A DNA stretch of 48,380 nucleotides from Endozoicomonas acroporae (GCF_002864045.1 NZ_PJPV01000147.1:1-48380), one strand, 5' to 3'. Shown: positions 1 to 9,129, counted from the first letter of the stretch. Translations and numbers: made by a program. The notes: generated by a model from the letters alone, not told the origin.

Positions 1-196
1 TACACAAAACGGCTAGGCGTTACTATAGAGACTGCATCCATGCAGTCGTGCGGTTGCGATAAATTGGTCTAAAAATTCCTGCTTCTTCGTCAAATAGCCC
101 CGCTATTCTCCTCAGAAGCAGAAATTTTTATCCTCAATTTCTCGCAATCCTCGCTACGGGGTCGCCTAGACGGACGCTTAAGTCCGACAGGCTCCT
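1..196 (-). repeat. Large hairpin repeat, copy 1 (family A), possibly cut by the window edge
   Basis: Read on the minus strand this starts at the aceA stop codon (CTAGGAG) and shares long blocks with 40780-40957. A 27-base block at 147-173 is identical to 40803-40829, followed by AAATTGAGGATAAAAA, and by TTTTTAGACCAATTT on the far side. Between the blocks lies a 17-bp stem (70-86 with 114-130, one mismatch) with an inner hairpin (93-98 with 102-107). The stem sequence is unrelated to that of copy 2. A short palindrome (31-48) sits at the outer end. It probably also ends aceA transcripts. The outer boundary cannot be fixed because the window begins here. Confidence 0.8.
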
Positions 197-1511
197 AGAA
201 CTGCTCTTCTTCCGTAGAGCCGGTTAATGCTGTTACTGAAGACTGACCACCCTGGATAACCGTTGTCATATCATCAAAATAACCGGTTCCAACTTCCTGT
301 TGGTGGGCAACAAACGTGTAACCTTTTTCCGCAGCGCCAAACTCTGGCTCCTGGACCATCTCGACATAATGCTTCATACCTTCGCCCTGGGCGTAGTTAT
401 GAGCCAGTTCAAACATGTTGTACCACATGTTATGAATGCCTGCGAGGGTGATGAACTGGTACTTGTAGCCCATATCACTCAGTTCCTGCTGGAATTTGGC
501 GATGGTTTCATCGTCCAGGTTCTTCTTCCAGTTAAAGGAGGGTGAGCAGTTATAAGCCAGCAGCTGATCCGGGTACTCAGCTTTGATCGCTTCTGCAAAT
601 TTACGGGCTTCATCCAGGTCTGGAGTGGCGGTTTCACACCACAGCAGATCCGCGTATGGCGCATAGGCAAGACCACGGGCAATTGCCTGATCAATACCGG
701 CCTTGGTCCGGAAGAAACCTTCAGGGGTTCTTTCGCCAGTCAGGAATGCTGCATCGTAAGGATCGCAGTCAGAGGTGATCAGATCAGCAGCGTTGGCATC
801 GGTACGGGCCAGAACAATGGTCGGTACATCGGCAACGTCAGCAGCCAGTCGGGCCGCAATCAACTTCTGTACAGCTTCCTGGGTGGGAACCAGCACCTTG
901 CCGCCCATATGGCCACATTTTTTAACGGAAGCCAGCTGGTCTTCAAAGTGCACACCGGCAGCACCGGCTTCAATCATGCCCTTCATCAGTTCATAGGCGT
1001 TCAGTACACCACCAAAGCCTGCCTCTGCGTCCGCCACAATCGGGGCAAACATGTCAACATAGCCTTCATCACCCGCTTGTTTACCGGCTTTCCACTGAAT
1101 CTGATCAGCACGACGGAAACTGTTGTTGATGCGTTTGACCACTGCCGGCACGGAGTCAACCGGGTACAGAGACTGGTCAGGGTACATGGTGCTGGCGGTA
1201 TTATTATCTGCCGCAACCTGCCAGCCGGAAAGGTAGATCGCTTCAATACCTGCTTTAACCTGTTGCACGGCCTGGCCGCCAGTGAGGGCACCGAGACAGT
1301 TGACATAACCTTTTTTAGACTGGTTGCCATACACCAGGTCCCAGAGTTTCTCGGCACCCTGTCTGGCAATGGTGTTTTCGATTTTCACCGAACCTCTCAG
1401 ACGAACCACGTCTTCTGCACTGTAGGTTCGTTTGACATTTTTCCAGCGCGGGTTCTCCGCCCAGTCCTTTTCAATGCGGGCAGTTTCTTCAGAGCGGTTA
1501 TAGCGAGCCAT
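195..1511 (-). CDS. aceA: Isocitrate lyase
   Basis: First enzyme of the glyoxylate shunt: cleaves isocitrate to glyoxylate and succinate in the cytoplasm, allowing growth on acetate and fatty acids. The product is 438 aa, close to the 434 aa of the E. coli enzyme. The catalytic signature KKCGH lies near residue 199, followed by MGGKVLVPTQEA. The start at 1511 is chosen over an upstream in-frame start because GGGGGAGG sits just before it and the protein then begins MARYNRSEE as in homologues. Malate synthase (glcB) lies 2 kb away on the other strand. A CAAAC-N4-GTTTG palindrome lies 50 bases upstream, suggesting fatty-acid-responsive control. The stop codon is inside the family A repeat. Confidence 0.97.
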   Translation of the reverse strand: MARYNRSEETARIEKDWAENPRWKNVKRTYSAEDVVRLRGSVKIENTIARQGAEKLWDLVYGNQSKKGYVNCLGALTGGQAVQQVKAGIEAIYLSGWQVAADNNTASTMYPDQSLYPVDSVPAVVKRINNSFRRADQIQWKAGKQAGDEGYVDMFAPIVADAEAGFGGVLNAYELMKGMIEAGAAGVHFEDQLASVKKCGHMGGKVLVPTQEAVQKLIAARLAADVADVPTIVLARTDANAADLITSDCDPYDAAFLTGERTPEGFFRTKAGIDQAIARGLAYAPYADLLWCETATPDLDEARKFAEAIKAEYPDQLLAYNCSPSFNWKKNLDDETIAKFQQELSDMGYKYQFITLAGIHNMWYNMFELAHNYAQGEGMKHYVEMVQEPEFGAAEKGYTFVAHQQEVGTGYFDDMTTVIQGGQSSVTALTGSTEEEQF

Positions 1512-1560
1512 GTTATTTTCCTCCCCCGGACAGCGAGGTGTAGTTATGCGACTGTTGAAA

Positions 1561-1578
1561 TTCAAACAAATGTTTGAT
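1561..1578. promoter_or_regulatory. PsrA-type palindrome between aceA and the LysR gene
   Basis: TTCAAACAAATGTTTGAT fits the described PsrA recognition pattern G/C-AAAC-(N2-4)-GTTTG/C. It is 50 bases upstream of the aceA start and 72 bases upstream of the divergent LysR gene. Almost the same palindrome precedes etfQO (20824-20841). PsrA is a TetR-type fatty-acid sensor in Pseudomonas and relatives. No psrA gene is in this window, so the regulator is inferred. Confidence 0.6.
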
Positions 1579-1649
1579 TAACGTCGCACATCCTAAACAC
1601 CTGAGAAAGATTCTGGTAATTTATAAGAGTTATCTCGGGTATTTACAGA

Positions 1650-2582
1650 ATGAATATTGCACGCATTGATCTGAATTTGATGGTTTACCTGGATGTTCTG
1701 CTCAGGGAGCGCAACGTAACCCGTGCCGCGGAACAGTTGGGAATTACCCAGCCCGCCATGAGCAATGGGCTGCGCAGACTGCGGGAGTTGTTTAATGATC
1801 CTCTGTTGATCCGGACCAGCGAGGGGATGACCCCAACAGAGCGTGCGCTTGAACTCCAGCCACTGATTCGTGAGGCATTACTGGCCATGGAGAAAACGAT
1901 TCAGCCAAAAGAGAAGTTTGATCCTGAAACCAGTCAGCGGGTATTCCGGATCATGGCTTCTGATTATGCTGAATCAACCCTGATCCCTCTGGTGTTGAAG
2001 CAGGTTCGCTCATTGGCTCCGAATGTGACGCTGGATGTCCTGACGCCCAGTGATGTGAGCTTTCACGACGTGGAGCAAGGTTGGGTGGATATGGCCATTA
2101 ACCGTTTTGACAGTCTGCCTCAGTCGTTTTACCAGTCACGGATCTGGCAGGATGATTTTTCCTGTGTGATGAGCAGGGAAAACCCGATACTGACTAATTT
2201 TACCCTGGACAGCTATCTTCAATCCCAGCATATCTGGGCCAGCAAAACCGGAATGGGGATTGGCGTAGGGGTTAATCCTGAGGATGTACAGCGACTGGGC
2301 TGGGTCGATGAAGCGCTGGCCGCTGTTGGCAAAAAACGTAAAATCAGTGTTTTTACCCGTCATTATCAGGTGGCGATGCTGTTGTCTGTCCAGAATGATC
2401 TGATCGCTACACTTCCCAGTCGGCTTGCAGATATTGAACGATTCAGTACCATGCTCGCTGTCGTCAGGCCCCCGTTTGAAATTCCATCATTTGACCTGTC
2501 CATGGCCTGGAGCCCTTTACTGCATCATGACTCTGCCCATCAGTGGCTGAGACAGATTATTAAATCCGTGGCGGAAAAGTGA
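1650..2582 (+). CDS. LysR-family transcriptional regulator
   Basis: A 310-aa LysR-type regulator. Residues 1-65 form the winged helix-turn-helix (DLNLMVYLDVLLRERNVTRA, then AAEQLGITQPAMSNGLRRLR). The rest is the periplasmic-binding-protein-like effector domain, starting near residue 95. It is transcribed away from aceA and shares a 138-base intergenic region with it, so aceA or the gene itself are possible targets. The effector is not recognisable. The small ORF and the decayed hydroxy-acid dehydrogenase downstream may once have belonged to the same regulon. A perfect palindrome after the stop looks like its terminator. Confidence 0.93.
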   Translation: MNIARIDLNLMVYLDVLLRERNVTRAAEQLGITQPAMSNGLRRLRELFNDPLLIRTSEGMTPTERALELQPLIREALLAMEKTIQPKEKFDPETSQRVFRIMASDYAESTLIPLVLKQVRSLAPNVTLDVLTPSDVSFHDVEQGWVDMAINRFDSLPQSFYQSRIWQDDFSCVMSRENPILTNFTLDSYLQSQHIWASKTGMGIGVGVNPEDVQRLGWVDEALAAVGKKRKISVFTRHYQVAMLLSVQNDLIATLPSRLADIERFSTMLAVVRPPFEIPSFDLSMAWSPLLHHDSAHQWLRQIIKSVAEK

Positions 2583-2625
2583 CCTTGTCGTTTGTTTTCA
2601 CGCAGACAAACAAATAACACCATGA

Positions 2626-2647
2626 AATAACAGTCGCGACTGTTATT
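2626..2647 (+). terminator. Perfect 22-base palindrome, likely terminator of the LysR gene
   Basis: AATAACAGTCG is followed directly by its reverse complement, giving a stem of 9 bp with a CGCG loop, then TCTTTGTTT. It lies 44 bases after the LysR stop codon. The T-tract is modest. A dimeric repressor site is the alternative reading. Confidence 0.55.
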
Positions 2648-2767
2648 CTTTGTTTATCTGTGTTCTAATTTGCTTGCTTTCGCTGATTTGCGCGAAACAG
2701 AAGAGGAAAGTAAGACGTTATCCTCCGTTAAAGAAGTACAAAATCAGTTGGATTATTGGAGATAAAA

Positions 2768-2899
2768 ATGGATTGGCTGAGTGACCTGGAAGCAGAGCAT
2801 GCACTGTTTGATGTTGCCGAAGAGTGCAAGGAATTTATCGCCGAGTCATACTACTTGTTAATCTCTGAGCAGCAGCAGGGTGTTGTCCTGGACGACTGA
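2768..2899 (+). CDS. Small acidic protein of unknown function (43 aa)
   Basis: A 43-codon ORF starting MDWLSDLEAEHALFDVAEEC and ending LISEQQQGVVLDD. It has a good ribosome binding site (TTGGAGATAAAA-ATG) and a strong intrinsic terminator 25 bases after the stop, which together argue for a real transcribed gene. The composition is strongly acidic with one Cys and two adjacent Tyr. I do not recognise a family. It could be a small regulatory or adaptor protein, but nothing in the sequence shows which. Confidence 0.5.
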   Translation: MDWLSDLEAEHALFDVAEECKEFIAESYYLLISEQQQGVVLDD

Positions 2900-2923
2900 T
2901 TGACCAGAGCAGGCGTTATTGAA

Positions 2924-2965
2924 AAAGCCCTTTTCTTTTTCCCAAAAGAAAAGGGCTTTCTTTTT
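2924..2965 (+). terminator. Strong intrinsic terminator
   Basis: A perfect 16-bp stem (AAAGCCCTTTTCTTTT with its complement at 2944-2959) around a TCCC loop, followed by CTTTTT. It follows the 43-aa ORF by 25 bases and could work on both strands. Confidence 0.85.
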
Positions 2966-3005
2966 CCCTTCACAGAATCTGAAGCCGGACCAGACAGAAC
3001 ATCCG

Positions 3006-3318
3006 GATTTTGCACACTGGTTTCAGTTATATGTATTTAAAGACCGGGATTTTACCCGGCAGTTGATGGAAAGAGCCAGAAAGGCAGGTTGTAGCCATGG
3101 ATCTACCCATCATGGGACAAAGGCATAAAGATGTAAAAAACAAGCTTTCAGCCCCTCCTCGGTTAACGGCTACATCACTGATTCAGTTCCTGAATCGCCC
3201 TGGCTGGTGTTTGAAGATGGCTTGCACATCACATCATACTTTCGGGAATATTGGCGAGACGAAAATCTCCAGCCTGGGCGCTCATAATTTGATTATTCCC
3301 GATCAATTTTCGATTTAA
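3006..3318 (+). pseudogene. Remnant of an FMN-dependent alpha-hydroxy-acid (L-lactate type) dehydrogenase
   Basis: Two reading frames joined by a frameshift near 3095 reproduce the middle of an LldD/glycolate-oxidase family enzyme. Frame one gives DFAHWFQLYVFKDRDFTRQL, then MERARKAGCS. Frame two (from 3097) gives DLPIMGQRHKDVKNKLSAPP, then RLT, and after a stretch HTFGNIGETKISSLG. Family members carry a few more residues (xLVxTV) at the junction, so a small deletion probably caused the shift. The N-terminal third and the whole C-terminal half, with the catalytic His/Arg region, are missing. What remains corresponds to roughly residues 125-250 of a ~380-aa enzyme. The piece sits between a terminator and glcB and has no start signal. 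Confidence 0.75.
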
Positions 3319-3476
3319 CAGTCACCATTCACAGGATAAATAGACGTCATTGCGGGCATTAATTGGACATACCTTCTCGCTTCGATAAGATTGACGGTTG
3401 GATTGTTGTGTTTGTACATGGTTGCAGCATAATGTATACGTCAGTTGCATAATAATGATCAGGAAGTGAGGTTGAA

Positions 3477-5660
3477 ATGACTGAACGCATCCAGAAAGGC
3501 GGCCTGCAAATCGCTCGGGTACTCCATGATTTACTGGTAAATGACATTGTTCCGGGAACCGGTGTGGACCCGGAGAAGTTCTGGCTGTCCCTCGAAGCCT
3601 TGGTTAATGACCTCGCCCCTGAAAACAAAGCGCTTCTGGCGCGTCGGGATGAACTTCAGCAGAAGATTGATGCATGGCACCAGCAAAACCGTTATACCGA
3701 AGAAACTAAGTCTGAGTACAGGTCTTTCCTTGAGGAAACAGGCTATCTGCTGCCTGAAGGGGATGACTTTGCCATCTCCACCAGCAAGGTCGACAGCGAA
3801 ATAGCTCGTCAGGCAGGGCCCCAGCTGGTAGTTCCTGTTATGAATGCCCGCTTTGCCTTGAATGCAGCCAATGCCCGCTGGGGTAGCCTGTATGATGCAC
3901 TGTACGGAACGGACGCTATTTCGGACAGCGAAGGAGCAGAAAAGGGCAAAGGATATAACCCCGTTCGTGGCAGAAAAGTGATTGAGTTTGGTCGTGAATT
4001 GCTGGATACAGCGACTCCACTGGCTTCCGGTAGCCATAAAGACGCCGTTCGCTATCAGGTGCTGGAGAACAGTCTGGCCATTTCACTTGAGGATGGTTCA
4101 ATCACATCCCTGAAAGAGCCGGAAAAGTTCTGTGGCTATACCGGAACACCTGAAAAGCCCGACTCAATACTGTTGAAAAATAATGAGTTACACATTGATA
4201 TTAAGATTGATTCTGAAGGTGTGATCGGCAGGGATGACGCTGCGGATGTACAGGATCTGATCGTTGAGGCGGCCATTACCACCATAATGGACTGCGAAGA
4301 TTCCGTGGCGGCAGTGGATGCAGAAGACAAGGCCCTGGTATATCGCAACTGGCTTGGACTGATGAAAGGTGATCTGGAAGATACTTTCGTTAAAGGTGGC
4401 AAGCCGGTGACCCGAAAGCTGAGTTCTGACCGGATTTACACGGCACCAGACGGCAGTGAGCTGATCTTACCCGGCAGAAGCCTGATGTTTGTCCGAAATG
4501 TCGGCCACCTGATGACCAATGATGCCATTCTTGATGCTCAGGATAATGAAATCCCGGAGGGCATTATGGATGGTATGTTCACCGCCCTGATTGCCATTCA
4601 CGACCTGAAGAAAAAAGCAGGTAACCAGCAGAACTCCCGGGAAGGCAGCATTTATATCGTCAAGCCCAAGATGCATGGTCCCGAAGAAGTCGCCTTTACC
4701 TGCAAGCTGTTTGCACGTATCGAAGCGGCGCTTGATCTACCTGCCAACACCTTGAAGGTGGGCATTATGGATGAAGAGCGCAGAACTTCCATAAACCTGA
4801 AAGCGTGTATCCGTGAGGCCAGAGATCGTATTGTCTTTATCAACACCGGTTTCCTGGACCGTACCGGGGATGAAATACACACCAGCATGGAAGCCGGACC
4901 TGTTATTCCCAAAGGAGAGATGAAACAGTCGACCTGGATCCAGGCCTATGAAGATCAGAATGTTGATATTGGTCTCCATACAGGACTGCCCGGCAAAGCC
5001 CAGATTGGTAAAGGCATGTGGGCGATGCCAGATGAGATGGCCAAAATGATGGAGCAGAAGATTGCTCACCCCCTGTCAGGGGCTAACACCGCCTGGGTGC
5101 CGTCGCCCAATGGCGCAACACTTCATGCCGTTCATTATCACAGAGTTAATGTTCTGGCCCGTCAGGAGGCGCTGTCCCGTCGTCAACAAGCCAGTGTTGA
5201 TGACATTCTGCAAATTCCGATAATGACCGATCCAGGTAAATTATCCGCAGAGTTGATCCAGAAAGAGCTGGACAATAACGCCCAGGGCATTCTTGGCTAT
5301 GTGGTGCGCTGGATTGATCAGGGTGTTGGCTGTTCCAAGGTTCCGGATATCAACGACATTGGTCTGATGGAAGACCGTGCCACGCTGCGAATTTCCAGTC
5401 AGCACATTGCCAACTGGCTTCGTCATGATATCTGTTCAGAAGCGCAGGTAATGGCAACCATGAAGCGTATGGCTGTGATTGTAGACCGACAGAATGCCGC
5501 TGATACCGCCTACCGGCCCATGGCACCAGACTTTGACGAGAGTATTGCCTTTGCGGCAGCCTGCGACCTGGTTTTCAGGGGTTGTGAGCAGCCTAACGGT
5601 TATACCGAGCCTGTACTTCATCAACGTCGAAAAGAGTATAAAGAGGCTCATTTTGCTTAA
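3477..5660 (+). CDS. glcB: Malate synthase G
   Basis: Condenses glyoxylate with acetyl-CoA to malate, the second step of the glyoxylate shunt, and also feeds glycolate carbon into the TCA cycle. At 727 aa it has the length of the monomeric G isoform. Visible landmarks are TTIMDCEDSVAAVDAEDK, the GRSLMFVRNVGHL segment with the active-site Arg, GIMDEERRTSINLKA and FLDRTGDEIHTSMEAGP (Mg-binding Glu/Asp), and MEDRATLRISSQHIANWLRH (catalytic base). AGGAAGTGAGG precedes the ATG at suitable distance. It is separate from aceA and has its own terminator, so it is probably transcribed alone. Confidence 0.97.
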   Translation: MTERIQKGGLQIARVLHDLLVNDIVPGTGVDPEKFWLSLEALVNDLAPENKALLARRDELQQKIDAWHQQNRYTEETKSEYRSFLEETGYLLPEGDDFAISTSKVDSEIARQAGPQLVVPVMNARFALNAANARWGSLYDALYGTDAISDSEGAEKGKGYNPVRGRKVIEFGRELLDTATPLASGSHKDAVRYQVLENSLAISLEDGSITSLKEPEKFCGYTGTPEKPDSILLKNNELHIDIKIDSEGVIGRDDAADVQDLIVEAAITTIMDCEDSVAAVDAEDKALVYRNWLGLMKGDLEDTFVKGGKPVTRKLSSDRIYTAPDGSELILPGRSLMFVRNVGHLMTNDAILDAQDNEIPEGIMDGMFTALIAIHDLKKKAGNQQNSREGSIYIVKPKMHGPEEVAFTCKLFARIEAALDLPANTLKVGIMDEERRTSINLKACIREARDRIVFINTGFLDRTGDEIHTSMEAGPVIPKGEMKQSTWIQAYEDQNVDIGLHTGLPGKAQIGKGMWAMPDEMAKMMEQKIAHPLSGANTAWVPSPNGATLHAVHYHRVNVLARQEALSRRQQASVDDILQIPIMTDPGKLSAELIQKELDNNAQGILGYVVRWIDQGVGCSKVPDINDIGLMEDRATLRISSQHIANWLRHDICSEAQVMATMKRMAVIVDRQNAADTAYRPMAPDFDESIAFAAACDLVFRGCEQPNGYTEPVLHQRRKEYKEAHFA

Positions 5661-5684
5661 ATGACTGACTATTCCGGTCGAATA

Positions 5685-5730
5685 AAAACGCTCTCAATCA
5701 ACCGGTTAGCGGGTTAATTGAGAGCGTTTT
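5685..5730. terminator. Bidirectional terminator between glcB and purB
   Basis: A 19-bp stem (AAAACGCTCTCAATCAACC with 5712-5730, one mismatch) has T-runs on both strands. It lies 24 bases after glcB and 65 bases after the purB stop, so it can serve both convergent genes. Confidence 0.85.
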
Positions 5731-5795
5731 CTCTATTGGGTCAACGATTCTCCCTGATCTTCTTTAACATTATTTTTAATGACTATGTGTCAGTG

Positions 5796-7166
5796 TTAAA
5801 TAGCCAGAGCCTGCTCTACCGCATTACCAACATAGGTGGCTGGTGTCAGCGCTTTCAGCTCGGTCTTCACCTTGGCAGGAAGCTCCAGATCATCAATAAA
5901 CGTTGCCAGAGTCGCTTTGGTAATGCCTTCCTGACCACGGGTCAGTGCTTTCAGCTTTTCATAAGGCTGTTCGATACCATAGCGGCGCATGACGGTTTGA
6001 ATCGGTTCTGCCAGCACTTCCCAGGCGTTATCAAGGTCTTGCTGAAGACGGGCAGGGGAGGCTTCCAGCTTGCCAATACCTTTCAGGGTTGCGGCATAGG
6101 CAATCAGACTCTGGCCCAGACCAACGCCCATATTGCGCAGCACGGTGGAGTCCGTCAGGTCGCGCTGCCAGCGGGAAACCGGTAGTTTGGCAGCAAGATG
6201 CTGCATAATGGCGTTGGCGATGCCCAGGTTGCCTTCAGAGTTTTCAAAATCAATCGGGTTGACTTTGTGGGGCATGGTGGAAGAGCCTACCTCACCGGCC
6301 ACCGTCTTCTGTTTGAAATACCCCAGAGAGATATAGCCCCAGACATCCCGGTCAAAGTCGATCAGAATGGTGTTGAAACGGCAGATGGCATCATAAAGCT
6401 CAGCAATGTAGTCGTGGGGTTCAATTTGGGTTGTGTAGGGGTTCCACTCCAGACCCAGGCTGGTGACAAACTGCTCGGCATGTTCAGCCCAGTCCACTTC
6501 CGGGTAGGCTGACAGATGGGCATTGTAGTTGCCGACAGCACCATTGATTTTCCCCATGGGGGCAATACTTTCGATGTGTTTCAGCTGACGCTTCAGGCGG
6601 TAAGCCACATTGGCCATCTCTTTGCCCAGGGTGGTCGGGGAGGCTGTCTGGCCATGGGTTCTGGACAGCATAGACTGGTCGGCATGGGTTCTGGCCAGCT
6701 GTTCAATGGCTGTGATGATGTTACGCATCTCAGGCAGCACGGCCTCGGTCATACCGGTTTTCAGCATCAGGCCATGGGCGAGGTTATTGATATCTTCCGA
6801 TGTGCAGGCAAAATGGACAAACTCACTGATCGCTGACAGCTCATCATTGTTCTGAAAGCGCTCTTTGATCAGGTATTCCACCGCTTTCACATCGTGGTTG
6901 GTGGTGCGCTCAATCTCTTTCACCCGCTCAGCTTCGGCCATGGAGAAACCACTGACCAGACTGTTCAGCAGCTGGCTGGCTGGTTCAGACAGTGACGGAA
7001 CCTCGGTAATGGCAGAATGGCTGGCCAGAGATTGCAACCAGTTAACCTCCACCGCAACCCGAAAGCGGATCAGTCCATATTCACTGAAAATGGTTCTGAG
7101 GGATTGGGTCTTATCACCATAACGTCCATCAATGGGAGAGACGGCGGTCAGTGCATTCAGCTCCAT
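5796..7166 (-). CDS. purB: Adenylosuccinate lyase
   Basis: Acts twice in purine synthesis: releases fumarate from SAICAR and from adenylosuccinate. The 456-aa length equals that of the E. coli protein. It begins MELNALTAVSPIDGRYGDKT and carries the fumarase/aspartase superfamily signature GSSTMPHKVNPIDFENSEGN, plus SRTHGQTASPTTLGKE (catalytic His) and FACTSEDINNLAHG. It follows mnmA and hflD on the same strand, the usual gammaproteobacterial order. The 166-base gap to hflD leaves room for its own promoter. Confidence 0.98.
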   Translation of the reverse strand: MELNALTAVSPIDGRYGDKTQSLRTIFSEYGLIRFRVAVEVNWLQSLASHSAITEVPSLSEPASQLLNSLVSGFSMAEAERVKEIERTTNHDVKAVEYLIKERFQNNDELSAISEFVHFACTSEDINNLAHGLMLKTGMTEAVLPEMRNIITAIEQLARTHADQSMLSRTHGQTASPTTLGKEMANVAYRLKRQLKHIESIAPMGKINGAVGNYNAHLSAYPEVDWAEHAEQFVTSLGLEWNPYTTQIEPHDYIAELYDAICRFNTILIDFDRDVWGYISLGYFKQKTVAGEVGSSTMPHKVNPIDFENSEGNLGIANAIMQHLAAKLPVSRWQRDLTDSTVLRNMGVGLGQSLIAYAATLKGIGKLEASPARLQQDLDNAWEVLAEPIQTVMRRYGIEQPYEKLKALTRGQEGITKATLATFIDDLELPAKVKTELKALTPATYVGNAVEQALAI

Positions 7167-7332
7167 GTTTTATGCCTTAAGCTCAAGGGAAAAGGGCGCA
7201 TGATAACGGATCCCTCTGTCAGATTCTAATCATTGGCCGGTTGGCCTGCAGAGAATGCTGAGCAGGAGGGAGATCACAGCCGGTTTTCCGATGCAGTGGA
7301 TGGGGCGGGCACCGGGAAGTGCCCTTTGAAAT

Positions 7333-7953
7333 TCAGCTATTAAGTCGCTTGAGGCCATCAAGTAACTTACTTCGGCTGATGAACAGGTGCCAGCGACTGC
7401 CACCACACTGACGCCAGAGGGCGGCCGAACGGATACCGGCCAGCAGGATGGCTCTGATCCGGTTGGCGTTAACCGGGTTTTGCAGGTGGCGCATATCGCC
7501 AGCCACCTGTATCCGGGTTTTAAAGGTGCTGATGGTATCCAGGTAGATGCTGGCCAGGCTGGCAATCACATTGTCATGCAGCATGCCAAAATGTTCGACC
7601 TGTTCTTTGGTTCGGTTGAGACGCTCACCGATGGTACTCAGCATCTTCCGGTTACGACTCAGCTTTTTCTCAATGTGAATCAGAGCCAGGGCATAGCGGA
7701 TAACATCCCCCTGAATGGCGGAGCTGTCCCTGCTTAACACCGACTCCAGGGTTTTTCGTCCCATGGACAGACCATTGAAACCACCGTAAACCTGGGAAAC
7801 ATCATCCGGTGAGGTGACAAAAATACTGTGGATGGATGGGGTCAGAGCCTCTTCACTCCACTGCCCGGTCCTGGCCAGCTTGTCTACCAACTCTGCGGCC
7901 TGGAACACGCCAGATAATGCCGCCGCCTGGTCCTTTGTCGAATATCGCACCAA
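7333..7953 (-). CDS. hflD: HflD homologue (lysogenisation regulator family)
   Basis: A 206-aa protein of the HflD/YcfC family. In E. coli it is a peripheral membrane protein that binds phage lambda CII; its role outside lambda infection is unclear. Family features are the N-terminal region AAALSGVFQAAELVDKLART, VYGGFNGLSMGRKTLESVL, and the C-terminal VNANRIRAILLAGIRSAALW. The only in-frame start near the expected N-terminus is TTG at 7953, preceded by AGAGAAGAAGA. It sits 54 bases after mnmA and upstream of purB, which supports both the identity and the unusual start. Confidence 0.92.
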   Translation of the reverse strand: MVRYSTKDQAAALSGVFQAAELVDKLARTGQWSEEALTPSIHSIFVTSPDDVSQVYGGFNGLSMGRKTLESVLSRDSSAIQGDVIRYALALIHIEKKLSRNRKMLSTIGERLNRTKEQVEHFGMLHDNVIASLASIYLDTISTFKTRIQVAGDMRHLQNPVNANRIRAILLAGIRSAALWRQCGGSRWHLFISRSKLLDGLKRLNS

Positions 7954-8007
7954 TCTTCTTCTCTGGGATTTCCGTTGTCGTTGATAAGATTTTCAGTTTC
8001 GTGAAGG

Positions 8008-9129
8008 TCAAGCTGACGCTTGTATTCGTGTTTCAATAACACCGCCGCCAAGGCATACGTTCTCACCATAAAGGTCATCATAAAAGACCACCGACTGGCC
8101 CGGAGTGACTGCCCGTTGCGGCTGATCAAAGATAACCCGGTAATCACCGTTGGCTTCCTGGGTAAGCGTACAACGCTGATCCTGCTGGCGATAACGCACT
8201 TTTGCCTTGAGCTGACAGGGCATCTGTGGCGCTTTTCCTGAAACCCAGTCGATGTGCGAGCAGGTCAGGCTATCTGAGAAGAGCAGGGGGTGATCCTTGC
8301 CCTGGCCAGCGATTAGCACATTTCTTTCAAGGTCTTTATCAAGTACATACCAGGGCGCTTCATCGGCATTTTTCAGTCCGCCGATCCCCAGTCCCTGTCT
8401 CTGGCCAATGGTGTGGTACATCAAGCCCGAGTGTTCACCAATCACCTTGCCATCTTCCGTTTCAATAACGCCGGGTTGTGCTGGCAGGTACTGCTGCAAA
8501 AAGTCCTTGAATCGGCGCTCGCCGATGAAGCAGATGCCGGTGCTGTCCTTTTTGTTATGGGTAATCAGTCCGTGTTCTTCGGCAATGCGTCGAACTTCAG
8601 TTTTTTCCAGGTCACCGACCGGAAAGAGAGTGCGGGCAATCTGTTGTTCGCTTACTGCATGGAGGAAGTAGGTTTGATCTTTACTGTTATCAACCCCTTT
8701 CACCAGATAGCTATGGCCATCACGATCCACACGACGGCAGTAATGCCCCATCGCTATGTAATCGCTGCCGAGGGTGAGTGCGTAATCCAGAAAGGCTTTG
8801 AACTTGATTTCTTTATTGCACAGGATATCCGGATTCGGAGTTCTGCCGTTTTTATATTCATTGAGAAAATGTTCGAAAACATTATCCCAGTATTCAGCGG
8901 CAAAATTGGCTTTATGAAGATGGATGCCAAGTTTGTCACAGACGGCCTGGGCATCGGCCAGATCGGTCATTGCGGTGCAGTATTCAGACCCGTCATCTTC
9001 CTCCCAGTTCTTCATAAAAAGTCCTTCCACCTGGTAGCCCTGCTGTTGCAGAAGCAAAGCGGATACGGACGAGTCAACACCGCCGGACATGCCAACAATC
9101 ACTTTGGTTTGGGAAGGATGCTTTATCAC
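8008..9129 (-). CDS. mnmA: tRNA-specific 2-thiouridylase MnmA
   Basis: Inserts sulfur at position 2 of the wobble uridine in tRNAs for Lys, Glu and Gln, using sulfur relayed from IscS/Tus proteins. The 373-aa protein shows the ATP-pyrophosphatase P-loop GMSGGVDSS at residues 13-21. The two catalytic cysteines are C104 in NPDILCNKE and C200 in DSTGICFIGERRF. The start is GTG at 9129 after a GGTGG-like site. It is the first gene of the mnmA-hflD-purB run. Confidence 0.97.
   Translation of the reverse strand: MIKHPSQTKVIVGMSGGVDSSVSALLLQQQGYQVEGLFMKNWEEDDGSEYCTAMTDLADAQAVCDKLGIHLHKANFAAEYWDNVFEHFLNEYKNGRTPNPDILCNKEIKFKAFLDYALTLGSDYIAMGHYCRRVDRDGHSYLVKGVDNSKDQTYFLHAVSEQQIARTLFPVGDLEKTEVRRIAEEHGLITHNKKDSTGICFIGERRFKDFLQQYLPAQPGVIETEDGKVIGEHSGLMYHTIGQRQGLGIGGLKNADEAPWYVLDKDLERNVLIAGQGKDHPLLFSDSLTCSHIDWVSGKAPQMPCQLKAKVRYRQQDQRCTLTQEANGDYRVIFDQPQRAVTPGQSVVFYDDLYGENVCLGGGVIETRIQASA

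Noticed and set aside
909..1577. 222-aa + strand ORF opposite aceA
   Set aside because: Fully antisense to a well-conserved isocitrate lyase; it has no family features and no ribosome site of note.
2919..3128. ORF starting MKKPFSFSQKKRAFFF as a real gene
   Set aside because: Its first part is the terminator hairpin at 2924-2965; only the later part has homology, and that belongs to the decayed dehydrogenase.
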